The position numbers and the translations under genes were made by a program. Below are positions 43,005 through 50,988 of a stretch of DNA of 64,000 bases, in pieces. The first letter of the stretch is position 1. Each line of letters starts with the position of its first letter. Source of the stretch: UBA3839 sp963627995 (lineage in GTDB: Bacteria > Bacteroidota > Bacteroidia > Bacteroidales > Bacteroidaceae); contig CAVGCV010000011.1 in assembly GCA_963627995.1 (NCBI GenBank), positions 1 through 64,000 on the forward strand, given 5' to 3'. The notes under the pieces were generated by a model that was not told where the DNA came from, did not search any database, and saw only the letters and a list, made by a program, of their open reading frames with translations.

Positions 43005-44866
43005 GACAGGATTTGCTGCTTGATGCTCGCGGCGTCCATGCCGCAGATGGCGCGTTCCTCGGCCACGGTGCCGTGCTCCACGAACTGGTCGGGGATGCCC
43101 ACGCGCCGCACCTCGGGCGTGTAGCCGTGGTCGGCGAAGAACTCCAGCACCGCGCTGCCCAGCCCGCCGCTCGCCACGCCGTCCTCCACCGTCACCACGC
43201 GCTTGTAGCCTCTCCCCACCTCGTGCAGGATGTCCTCGTCGATGGGCTTCAGGAAGCGCATGTCGTAGTGGGCGGCCGGCGTGCCCTCGGCGGCCTTCGC
43301 CGCCTCCGTGCCGATGGGGCCGAGCGACAGCACGGCCACGCCCGCCCCGTCCCGCAGCTTCCGCCCCCTGCCCACGGCGACGGCCTCCAGCGGGCAGCGC
43401 CAGTCGACGAGCGAGCCGCGCCCGCGCGGGTAGCGGATGACGAACGTGCCCTGGCCGGGCAGCTGCGCGGTGAACATCATCCGGCGCAGCTCGTGCTCGT
43501 CGTAGGGCGAGGCGATGGTGAGGTTGGGGATGGGGCGCAGGAAGGCGAGGTCGAACGCGCCGTGGTGGGTGGGGCCGTCCTCGCCCACCAGCCCGGCGCG
43601 GTCGAGGCACAGCACCATGCCGAGCCGCATGATGGCCGCGTCGTGGATGATGTTGTCGTAGGCGCGCTGCGCGAACGACGAGTAGATGTTGCAGAAGGGC
43701 AGCAGCCCGTCCTTGGCCATGCCGCCCGAGAAGGTCACGGCGTGCCCCTCGGCGATGCCCACGTCGAACGTGCGGTGGGGCATCGCCCGCATCATGATGC
43801 TCATGGAGCAGCCCGTGGGCATGGCCGGCGTGACTCCCACGATGCGCTCGTTCCGCTCGGCCAGCTCGAGCAGCGTCTGTCCGAACACGTCCTGGAACTT
43901 CGGCGGGCAGGGGGCCTTGGGCTGCGCGTCGAGCCGCCGGCCCGTGTCCTCGTCGAACTTGCCCGGCGCGTGCCACACCGTCGCGTTCCGCTCGGCCGGT
44001 GCGTAGCCCTTGCCCTTCACCGTGTGGATGTGGAGCAGCTTCGGCCCCCTCATCCTGCGGATGGCGAAGAGGATGCGCACCAGCTCCCTCACGTCGTGGC
44101 CGTTCGTCGGGCCGAAGTAGCGGATGTCCATGCCCTCGAAGATGTTGCGCTGGCGCGTGAGCAGCGACTTCACGCTGTTGTTGAAGCGGATGATGCCCTT
44201 GCGGCGGCTGTCGTCGAGCAGCCCCCACTTGTGGAGCTTCTGCGAAATCTTGTAGCGGATGCTGTTGTAGGTGGAGCTGGTGGTCAGGTTGAGCAGGTAC
44301 TGCCGCATCCCGCCCACGCTGTCGTCGATCGACATGTTGTTGTCGTTGAGGATGATGAGCATGTCGTTGGGCGTGGACGAGGTGTTGTTGATGCCCTCGA
44401 AGGCCAGCCCGCCGCTCATCGCCCCGTCGCCGATGACGGCCACCACGTGCCGCTCCTCCCCCTTCTGCCGCGCGGCCACGGCCATGCCGAGGGCGGCGGA
44501 GATGGAGTTGGAGGCGTGGCCGCAGCAGAACGTGTCGTACTCGCTCTCGTCGGGGAAGGGGAACGGGCGCAGGCCGTGCAGCTTGCGGTTGGTGCGGAAG
44601 CGGTCGCGCCGCCCGGTCAGGATCTTGTGCCCGTAGGCCTGGTGCCCCACGTCCCACACGAGGCGGTCGTAGGGCGTGTTGAACACGTAGTGCAGCGCCA
44701 CCGTCAGCTCCACCGCCCCGAGGCTCGACGCCAGGTGGCCGGGATTGACCGACAGCTCGCGGATGATGTCGTGGCGCAGCTCCTCGCACAGCTGCGGCAG
44801 CTGCTCCATGTCGAGCTTCCGCAGGTCGGCGGGCGACTCTATCCTCGACAGCAGCTCGAATTCCAT
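43001..44866 (-). CDS. dxs: 1-deoxy-D-xylulose-5-phosphate synthase
   Basis: The 621-residue product begins MEFELLSRIESPADLRKLDM, with the thiamine-pyrophosphate motif 'VIGDGAMSGGLAFEGINN' near 145, the catalytic-loop 'GHASNSISAALGMAVA' near 112, and the transketolase-like C-terminal part 'GVTPAMPTGCSMSIM' and 'DRAGLVGEDGPTHHGAFDL'. It condenses pyruvate and glyceraldehyde-3-phosphate in the MEP isoprenoid pathway. A longer reading starts at 44920, but that lies on the -7 box itself, so 44866 is chosen. It heads the dxs-trkA-trkH operon. Confidence 0.95.
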   Translation of the reverse strand: MEFELLSRIESPADLRKLDMEQLPQLCEELRHDIIRELSVNPGHLASSLGAVELTVALHYVFNTPYDRLVWDVGHQAYGHKILTGRRDRFRTNRKLHGLRPFPFPDESEYDTFCCGHASNSISAALGMAVAARQKGEERHVVAVIGDGAMSGGLAFEGINNTSSTPNDMLIILNDNNMSIDDSVGGMRQYLLNLTTSSTYNSIRYKISQKLHKWGLLDDSRRKGIIRFNNSVKSLLTRQRNIFEGMDIRYFGPTNGHDVRELVRILFAIRRMRGPKLLHIHTVKGKGYAPAERNATVWHAPGKFDEDTGRRLDAQPKAPCPPKFQDVFGQTLLELAERNERIVGVTPAMPTGCSMSIMMRAMPHRTFDVGIAEGHAVTFSGGMAKDGLLPFCNIYSSFAQRAYDNIIHDAAIMRLGMVLCLDRAGLVGEDGPTHHGAFDLAFLRPIPNLTIASPYDEHELRRMMFTAQLPGQGTFVIRYPRGRGSLVDWRCPLEAVAVGRGRKLRDGAGVAVLSLGPIGTEAAKAAEGTPAAHYDMRFLKPIDEDILHEVGRGYKRVVTVEDGVASGGLGSAVLEFFADHGYTPEVRRVGIPDQFVEHGTVAEERAICGMDAASIKQQILS

Positions 44867-44919
44867 GTCTTGTGCTGATTCTTTCACTCTCTTCGCGGGC
44901 GTTTTCCCTTTTTGATGCA

Positions 44920-44948
44920 CAAAGTTAATGTTTGTTCGGGACTTTCAA
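44920..44948 (-). promoter_or_regulatory. Promoter of the dxs-trkA-trkH operon
   Basis: On the minus strand TAACTTTG (44920-44927) is preceded, 18 nt upstream, by TTG (44946-44948). This is one of the best-formed -33/-7 pairs in the window. Confidence 0.75.
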
Positions 44949-45077
44949 TGCTTGTACCCCCGAATATCTTGGGAAAACGCCGCGCGCGGCCTGTCCCCGC
45001 CCGCCGGACGGCGGACGCGCGGCCGTCGCGCCCATGCTGGGCTTCCCCGCCCTTGCGGCGAGAACGGTGCGCGCGGC

Positions 45078-47609
45078 TCATCGCCTGAGGAAGCCGTAGT
45101 CATAGACGCGCGGCTCAATCTTGGCGGCAAGCGCGCGAAGCCGCTGGCGCAAGGCGGCGATGAGCCGCGTGTACTCGGCGTCGGCGCTGCTGGCGTTCAT
45201 CGTGCCGCGCCCGCTCACGCCCTGGAAGTGCAGGCGCATGTCGTAAAGGGCGGCATTGGGGTTCGCGCTCTCCTGGCGGTGGTAGTAGCGCCACAGCTCG
45301 CGCCCCGCGTCCATCACGGCCTGCGCCTCGGCCGAGAACGTGACGGGCCTCGGCGTGCTGTCCTCTTCGCGCCCGCCCCTGTCGAAGAGCTCGGGCTCTG
45401 CCGCTTGTGCCGTCTTTTTCTTCGTCCTGCCCCGGAGGTAGTCGCTCATGAAGTGGCTTTTGAAGGCCTCCTTGGCGTCCACTTCCGCCTCGGTGAAGGG
45501 AATCCAGTGGTTGGCGCCTGATTCGGATTCCAAATAACTGATTCTGTTTTGACCATGAAGCAGTGTTAAGGCAAGGCAATCATTGATGAAATCTTCATCA
45601 TTGCCCCATTGGTCATTTGGAACCAAATATTGGTCACGGTCGTTGAGCCATAATGCTGGTATGCATTGGCGAATGGCAAAATAAACAGCCATGTGTCTTA
45701 TGTTGGCTCTGGTCACCTTTGCATAAAAATGGTTGCTAATGTCATTGGCAGATAACTTTGTGGTTAGGTAGACACCCAAGTTGTTCTGAACATTCGTGCC
45801 GTTCATTCGTAAATATGCGATGCACTCACCTGTGTTGTCATAATGCTTGCGAAGCCATTCTATGACATTCGTGTCATTGGCATACGAGTGAATGTTTTTT
45901 TGCCCCTTATATGTGCCGTCGCTCTCATAAATGTCGGTTTTGCAGCGCAAGAACTCCTCTTCTTCTGCAAGATGCCAAATGAAGAACCCTATGGGGAACT
46001 GTCCCTTGACATTGTCGAAGGTATTGGCTGGAACGATAAAATTTCGACCGAGCTTCGCTCGGAACGTTTTTCGGAAATCACGGAAGTTCGGTGCTTGCAG
46101 AGTTTTCAAAGTTGAAAACTCTGCAAGCACGCATGTAGGGATTTCATCATGGATGCGGATGAAGAATTGAGCGAATACTTCACGGCAAGCCAATCCCAAT
46201 TGTTTCTTGTACTTGTCATGTACATAGTTGCCGAACGAGACACTTGACTTGTTCTTTCCAGTTCCCATTCTCTGCTTTCTGTTTCCTGCCTCCGCATATG
46301 GCGGATTGATATACATCACGAGCTTCTTCCGCTTCTCCTCATCCTTCAGTATCTCGATGAGTGACTGGGGGAGTTTGCTCTCCTCGGGCTTGTCGAGGTT
46401 GAAGGGGTCGTTGAGAAAGTCGAACTGGAACACATGGCTGTCGAGCAGGTTGCTGCCGCCATGCTCGCCACGCAACGCCCTGTTCATTGTGGCGATGCGG
46501 GTGTGTATCACCTCCACGTCCGCCTTGTCGAGTGTGGAAGCGTAGATGTTGTACTTGTTGGTGAGCCCGGCGAGCAGGTTGCCCGTCCCGGCGCAGCAGT
46601 CCCACACATAGTAGTGGTCTTGCCAGTCCTCGCCCAACTCGCGGGCAAGATATTCCTGCGAAAGTTCCACCCACTGGCGCGGCGTGAAGAACGAGCCCTT
46701 GCGCTCGCGCACGTCCTGCGGGACGAGCAGGTCGCGCCGCTCGACCATGCGGTCCCAGGAAGCCCGGCGCGGCGGGCGGCGGTAGCGGTTCCAGAAGAGC
46801 GCGTGCCGCTTCTGCCCGTCGTTGAACTCGGCTTGCTGGGAGGAGAGGAAGCCCAGGTCGTTGATGCGGCGGTCGAGCTCGTAATGGTCGCCGCGCAGGA
46901 CGACGAACAGCTTCTCCTTGAGCGTCGCGTTGTTGGAGGAGAGGAGGTCGGCGAGGTAGAAGTCGGCGTCGATGATGCCCGCCTGCTTGGCCTTGTCCCA
47001 GTTGGTGGTGATGGTGGGCATCACCTCGGCGCGCCACTTGTTGTAGATGTGGGTGAAGTTGTTGATGGTCACCTGTATCTGCCGCACGCCGCCGTGCCCG
47101 GTGCGGAAGTTCTGCTTGATGAACTGGCGCAGTTCTTTCTCGTCGCTGGCGTAGCGGAAGAGCACGAGCTGCCGCTCCATGAGGGCGGAGAGCGTCTGCC
47201 GCAGCTGGCGGAACTCTTTGCTTTGGTGGTCGGAAGGCGCGACGTTCCAGTTGAAGTCGTTCTGCGCGAACACGTCCATCACGCAGTGGTAGGGCACGAA
47301 CGCCATCTTCTCGGCGTCGAACGCGCCGAGGAACGCCGGGGGCAGGTGGCTTTCGTAGGCGCGGGCGCGGCCGATGGTGAGGATGAGCTGCACGAGGCTC
47401 TCCACGATGTCGTGCCCTGTGCCTTGCTTGGCCTCGGCCCAAAGCAGGTACTCCGGGTACTCGGTGTCGGACGGAAGCTGGCCGGCGGCGGGGACAGCGA
47501 CGGCGAAGTCTATTTTCCCAATAATGTGCGTGGTGTCGTAGCCGGCGAACCATTCGCCGCCCACCTTGTTCTTGAGCTCTTCCTCGAGAATACTGCCGTA
47601 ATAAGCCAT
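45078..47609 (-). CDS. Single-chain restriction-modification-like protein (type IIG-like N6-adenine methyltransferase)
   Basis: The 843-residue product has an N-terminal domain with 'GKIDFAV' (D34) and 'WAEAKQG' (E59, K61), a PD-(D/E)xK nuclease-like pattern. The methyltransferase core follows: 'SFFTPRQWVELSQEYL' near 312, motif I as WDCCAGTGNLL (D337) and motif IV NPPY (N435). Residues about 413-697 probably include the target-recognition region. They are encoded by DNA that is visibly AT-rich (about 40% GC by eye) while both ends of the gene are about 65-70% GC, a sign of recombination. No partner R, M or S gene lies nearby. Cleavage activity is inferred, not shown; it could be a methyltransferase with a degenerate nuclease domain. 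Confidence 0.8.
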   Translation of the reverse strand: MAYYGSILEEELKNKVGGEWFAGYDTTHIIGKIDFAVAVPAAGQLPSDTEYPEYLLWAEAKQGTGHDIVESLVQLILTIGRARAYESHLPPAFLGAFDAEKMAFVPYHCVMDVFAQNDFNWNVAPSDHQSKEFRQLRQTLSALMERQLVLFRYASDEKELRQFIKQNFRTGHGGVRQIQVTINNFTHIYNKWRAEVMPTITTNWDKAKQAGIIDADFYLADLLSSNNATLKEKLFVVLRGDHYELDRRINDLGFLSSQQAEFNDGQKRHALFWNRYRRPPRRASWDRMVERRDLLVPQDVRERKGSFFTPRQWVELSQEYLARELGEDWQDHYYVWDCCAGTGNLLAGLTNKYNIYASTLDKADVEVIHTRIATMNRALRGEHGGSNLLDSHVFQFDFLNDPFNLDKPEESKLPQSLIEILKDEEKRKKLVMYINPPYAEAGNRKQRMGTGKNKSSVSFGNYVHDKYKKQLGLACREVFAQFFIRIHDEIPTCVLAEFSTLKTLQAPNFRDFRKTFRAKLGRNFIVPANTFDNVKGQFPIGFFIWHLAEEEEFLRCKTDIYESDGTYKGQKNIHSYANDTNVIEWLRKHYDNTGECIAYLRMNGTNVQNNLGVYLTTKLSANDISNHFYAKVTRANIRHMAVYFAIRQCIPALWLNDRDQYLVPNDQWGNDEDFINDCLALTLLHGQNRISYLESESGANHWIPFTEAEVDAKEAFKSHFMSDYLRGRTKKKTAQAAEPELFDRGGREEDSTPRPVTFSAEAQAVMDAGRELWRYYHRQESANPNAALYDMRLHFQGVSGRGTMNASSADAEYTRLIAALRQRLRALAAKIEPRVYDYGFLRR
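46091..46130. repeat. 40-bp near-perfect palindrome inside the methyltransferase gene
   Basis: Two perfectly complementary 19-nt arms (46091-46109 and 46112-46130) flank a 2-nt centre. It lies in the AT-rich part of the gene and encodes a stretch containing AEFSTLKTLQAP. Confidence 0.92.
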
Positions 47610-47629
47610 GGGTGCGTGTGTTTTCCGCA

Positions 47630-47637
47630 CAAATATA
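47630..47637 (-). promoter_or_regulatory. -7 box for the restriction-modification gene
   Basis: The minus strand reads TATATTTG, 21 bp upstream of the start codon. Confidence 0.6.
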
Positions 47638-47804
47638 CAGATTTTTGGAATGCCTCGCCAGCCGGCGGCCGCGATTTTGCGCGTCTCGCCGCGCGGCGGC
47701 AGTCCCGCGCGCGGCGCCGGGCAGATGGATGTTCTGCGGAAAGGGCAGAATGGCAGTCGTTTTTTCTTTTTCGACACGCCCTGCCGACAGGGGGTTGAAA
47801 AAAC

Positions 47805-47907
47805 GCCGCGGAGCGCGCGCCGCCGCTCTGCGGAGAAAATATATTTCCTCTGCGGACGAAAAATATTCTTTCCGCACACGTTTTGCCCTCTCCTCCGCAG
47901 TGTTTTT
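47805..47907. repeat. 22-nt-phased palindrome array, copy 6
   Basis: Boxes start at 47805 (GCCGCGGA), 47827 and 47849 (TCTGCGGA), 47871 (TCCGCACA) and 47894 (TCCGCAGT): 22, 22, 22 and 23 nt, as in copies 1 and 3. A T-run closes the right end. It lies in the 462-bp divergent gap between the restriction-modification gene and ribF, ending 153 bp before the ribF -7 box. The remaining gap sequence is GC-rich with no recognised gene. Confidence 0.92.
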
Positions 47908-48054
47908 GGGGCGGGAGCCGCGCTCCGCGGGGGGCGCGCAGTAAGGATGTTCTGCGGGCGCGGGGCGGGCGCCGCTGCCGGCGTGGCGCCGCGCGGAATG
48001 CGGGCGATTTGCCGGACGGCGGCCCCCGGACGCGCTGTTGTTGCCGATTTTGCG

Positions 48055-48062
48055 TAACTTTG
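48055..48062 (+). promoter_or_regulatory. -7 box for ribF
   Basis: TAACTTTG lies only 10 bp before the ATG at 48072, so the transcript leader would be a few bases at most. Confidence 0.65.
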
Positions 48063-48071
48063 CGGCGCGAT

Positions 48072-49055
48072 ATGAGGATTTACGACCAACAGGGACAGGA
48101 GCTCCGGGGTATGGACGTGCCGTGCGTGGCGACCGTCGGGAACTTCGACGGCGTCCACCTCGGCCACCGCTGCCTCATCGGGCAGGTGGGGCGCATTGCG
48201 CGCGAGGAGGGCATGGCCTCGCTGCTGCTGACGTTCGACGGCCATCCGCTGCGGCTGCTGCGCCCCGCCGCGCCGCTGCAGCTGCTGACGACGACGGCGG
48301 AGAAGACGGGACTGCTGCTGCGCTCGGGGGCGGACTTCGTGGCGGTCGCGCCGTTCGACCACGCGCTGGCGGCGATGCCGGCGCGCGAGTTCATGCGCGA
48401 CGTGCTGCTCCGCCGGCTGAACGTGCGCGTGCTGGTGGTGGGCTACGCGCACAGCTTCGGCCACGACCGCGACAAGACGTTCGACGACTACGTGGCCTAT
48501 GGGCGCGAGCTGGGCATGGGCGTGGTGCGGGCCGGGCGGCTCGACTGCGCGGGCCTGGGGCTGGACGGCCCTGCGGCGGGCGGGCCGGTGGCGACCATCT
48601 CGTCATCGTTCGTGCGCAAGGCCCTGCTGCGCGGCGACGTGGAGCTGGCGAACCGCTGCCTCGGCTATCCCTATGCGCTGGCGGGGCGCGTGGTCGGCGG
48701 CCACCACGAGGGGCGGAAGATGGGGTTCCCGACGGCCAACGTGCAGCCCGAGAGCGCGGAAAAGCTTGTGCCGATGGGGGGCGCGTATGCCGTGGAGGTG
48801 GAGGTCGCCGACGGCGGGGACACCGGGCGCCGCCACCGCGGGATGCTCAACATCGGCAGCCGCCCGACGATGGACAACGGCCAGGAGCGGAGCATCGAGG
48901 CGAACATCTTCGACTTCCACGCGGACATCTACTCGAAGCGCGTGCGCATCCTCTTCCGCCGTTTCCTGCGCAGCGAAAAAAAGTTCGGCTCTGTGGCCGA
49001 ACTTCAGGCGCAGTTGCGCCATGACGAGGAGGCGGTGCGCGGACTGGTGTTCTGA
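48072..49055 (+). CDS. ribF: Bifunctional riboflavin kinase / FAD synthetase RibF
   Basis: The 327-residue product has the FAD-synthetase nucleotidyltransferase motif 'VGNFDGVHLGHRCLIGQVG' near 22 and the flavokinase domain with 'HHEGRKMGFPTANVQPES' near 215 and 'GMLNIGSRPTMDNG' near 257. It converts riboflavin to FMN and FAD. An alternative ATG at 48111 has an AGGAG-like sequence 8 nt upstream, but the start at 48072 gives the usual N-terminal length before the GNFDG motif. The end (EEAVRGLVF) is complete. Confidence 0.93.
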   Translation: MRIYDQQGQELRGMDVPCVATVGNFDGVHLGHRCLIGQVGRIAREEGMASLLLTFDGHPLRLLRPAAPLQLLTTTAEKTGLLLRSGADFVAVAPFDHALAAMPAREFMRDVLLRRLNVRVLVVGYAHSFGHDRDKTFDDYVAYGRELGMGVVRAGRLDCAGLGLDGPAAGGPVATISSSFVRKALLRGDVELANRCLGYPYALAGRVVGGHHEGRKMGFPTANVQPESAEKLVPMGGAYAVEVEVADGGDTGRRHRGMLNIGSRPTMDNGQERSIEANIFDFHADIYSKRVRILFRRFLRSEKKFGSVAELQAQLRHDEEAVRGLVF

Positions 49056-49196
49056 TTGCCGGCTGTCAATGGGTCTTCCGCCGCTTTTTGCTCCTTCTTC
49101 CCCTGATGTGGAAGGCAGGCCCCGTGCGAGCGGGAAAAAGCCGGAGGCAGTGCCGGAAGCAATGCCGAACCATGCGGCGGAGGCTTGTCGGTGATG

Positions 49197-49233
49197 AAAA
49201 AAAGGAAGTGTGATGCTTGCGAATCACACTTCC
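49197..49233 (-). terminator. Leftward terminator after the TM2 gene
   Basis: An 11-bp perfect stem (49204-49214 with 49223-49233) is followed on the minus strand by a seven-T run (A-run at 49197-49203). It ends the tyrS-TM2 transcript. Confidence 0.8.
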
Positions 49234-49266
49234 CTGATTGTCGGATGCCGCGCGCGGCGATGGCTC

Positions 49267-49602
49267 TTAGACGATGGACAGCAGCTTCTGTGCGTTCTTC
49301 TCTTTCGTCGCGTCGTAGATGAGGAACCAGTCGATGATGGTCCAGATGCCGCCGCCGCCGCACGTGAGCAGCTTGATGACGCCCAGCGCGGTGTCGCCGA
49401 TCATGAAGCGGTCGACGCCATAGCCGCCCAAGAAGATGGAAAGGATGAGGACGACGGTGGGGTCGCTCAGCGAGACCGAATGCAGGACGACCTCTTTCTC
49501 GTCGGGGATGGCGAGGAGGCGGCTGCGGATGGCCATGACTTGCGCGGACGGGAACCTGTTGGAGTTCGCGGCAAGGTAGGCGTCTACTTTGTTGGCTTCC
49601 AT
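49267..49602 (-). CDS. TM2-domain membrane protein
   Basis: The 111-residue product has a soluble N-terminal part and two membrane helices in the TM2 arrangement: 'VVLILSIFLGGYGVDRFMIG' then 'LGVIKLLTCGGGGIWTIIDW', with the DRF and G-rich turn typical of the domain. Function is unknown. It follows tyrS by 24 bp and is followed by a terminator, so the two genes likely share a transcript. Confidence 0.85.
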   Translation of the reverse strand: MEANKVDAYLAANSNRFPSAQVMAIRSRLLAIPDEKEVVLHSVSLSDPTVVLILSIFLGGYGVDRFMIGDTALGVIKLLTCGGGGIWTIIDWFLIYDATKEKNAQKLLSIV

Positions 49603-49626
49603 GGAGGTTGGTGTTTTGGAAAGGGG

Positions 49627-50922
49627 TTACTTGGCGATGATGAGGAAATACTTCTTCTTCCCTTGCTGCACGAGCAGGTACTTGCCGTCGAGCAAGTCGG
49701 CCGCGGTCAGCACCTGGCTGGCGTCCGCGAGCTTCTCCTTGTTGATGCTCACGCCGCCGCCTTGGGCCAGCTTGCGCATCTCGCCCTTCGAGGGGAAGAC
49801 GGGCGCGTGGTCGGTCGCGAGCTCGATGGCCTTTACGCCCGCCTCGAACGCTTGTTTCGGCACCTCGAAATGCGGAACGCCGTCGAACACGTCGAGCAGC
49901 GTCTGCTCGTCGAGCCTCAGCAGCGCCTCTTTGGTGGCTTTGCCGAAGAGGATGCTCGACGCCTCCACGGCAACCTCGTAGTCTTGCTGCGAGTGCACCA
50001 TGACGGTGATCTCCTGGGCCAGCCGCTTCTGCAAGGCGCGGAGCTCGGGGCGCTGGTCGTGCTCGGCGATGAGGCTGTCGATTTCCTCTTTCGCGAGCGA
50101 GGTGAAAATCTTGATGTAGCGTTTAGCGTCGTCGTCGGCGACGTTGAGCCAGAACTGGTAGAAGGCGTAGGGCGACGTGCGGTTCCTGTCGAGCCAGATG
50201 TTTCCCTTCTCCGTCTTTCCGAACTTGCGCCCGTCGCTCTTGGTGACAAGGGGGCAGGTGAGGGCGAAGCATTCTTTGCCGCTCATGCGGCGGATGAGCT
50301 CCGAGCCGGTCGTGATGTTGCCCCACTGGTCGGCGCCGCCCAGCTGGAGGCGGCAGTTGTGGTGCTCGCAGAGGTAGTAGAAGTCGTAGGCCTGGAGCAG
50401 CTGGTAGGTGAATTCGGTGAAGGACAGCCCGTCGCGCGCTTCGCCGTTCAGGCGCTTCTGCACCGACTCCTTGGCCATCATGTAGTTGACGGTGATGTGC
50501 TTGCCGATGTCGCGGGCGAAGTCGAGGAACGTGAAGTCCTTCATCCAGTCGTAGTTGTTGAAGAGCTCCGCGCGGTTGGGCTCGTCGCTGTCGAAGTCGA
50601 GGAACTTTGCCAGCTGGTCCTTGATGCACTGCACGTTGTGGCGCAGCGTGTCCTCGTCCAGCAGGTTGCGCTCCTGGCTCTTGCCCGACGGGTCGCCAAT
50701 CATGCCGGTGGCGCCGCCGACGAGGGCGAAGGGCTTCCCACCGCAACGCTGGTAGTGGCGCAGCATCATGACGCCGCACAGGTGTCCTATGTGGAGGGAG
50801 TCGGCCGTGGGGTCGATGCCCAGGTAGGCCGCCACGTTCTGCTCGTTCTTCAGGAGTTCGTCCGTGCCCGGCATCATTTGGTGAATCATTCCGCGCCAGG
50901 CGAGTTCTTCTACAAAATTCAT
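49627..50922 (-). CDS. tyrS: Tyrosyl-tRNA synthetase
   Basis: The 431-residue class I synthetase begins MNFVEELAWRGMIHQMMPGT. 'DPTADSLHIGHLCGVMML' near 37 contains the HIGH motif, 'DQWGNITTGSELIRR' near 200 the tyrosine site, and KFGKT (K233) takes the KMSKS position. The C-terminal S4-like domain (about 355-431, with 'GGVSINKEKLADASQVL') is present. It charges tRNA-Tyr. Length is normal. Confidence 0.96.
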   Translation of the reverse strand: MNFVEELAWRGMIHQMMPGTDELLKNEQNVAAYLGIDPTADSLHIGHLCGVMMLRHYQRCGGKPFALVGGATGMIGDPSGKSQERNLLDEDTLRHNVQCIKDQLAKFLDFDSDEPNRAELFNNYDWMKDFTFLDFARDIGKHITVNYMMAKESVQKRLNGEARDGLSFTEFTYQLLQAYDFYYLCEHHNCRLQLGGADQWGNITTGSELIRRMSGKECFALTCPLVTKSDGRKFGKTEKGNIWLDRNRTSPYAFYQFWLNVADDDAKRYIKIFTSLAKEEIDSLIAEHDQRPELRALQKRLAQEITVMVHSQQDYEVAVEASSILFGKATKEALLRLDEQTLLDVFDGVPHFEVPKQAFEAGVKAIELATDHAPVFPSKGEMRKLAQGGGVSINKEKLADASQVLTAADLLDGKYLLVQQGKKKYFLIIAK

Positions 50923-50965
50923 CGATTCTTTGTGATTTTTTCGGATGTCTTGTGGATTGGAGTCG

Positions 50966-50973
50966 CAAAAGTA
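50966..50973 (-). promoter_or_regulatory. -7 box for tyrS
   Basis: The minus strand reads TACTTTTG, 44 bp upstream of the tyrS start and just after the GH43-like stop codon. Confidence 0.65.
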
Positions 50974-50988
50974 CGAAAAAATGCGCGA

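Noticed and set aside
41622..44789. A single fused Dxs-TrkA protein from a long minus-strand frame
   Set aside because: The frame covering TrkA continues into dxs out of its true frame; trkA has its own ATG overlapping the dxs stop, giving two normal-length proteins.
45078..47609. Type I restriction HsdM with a missing HsdS
   Set aside because: The protein is longer than a typical HsdM and has an N-terminal nuclease-like domain, fitting a single-chain enzyme better; no specificity-subunit gene is near.
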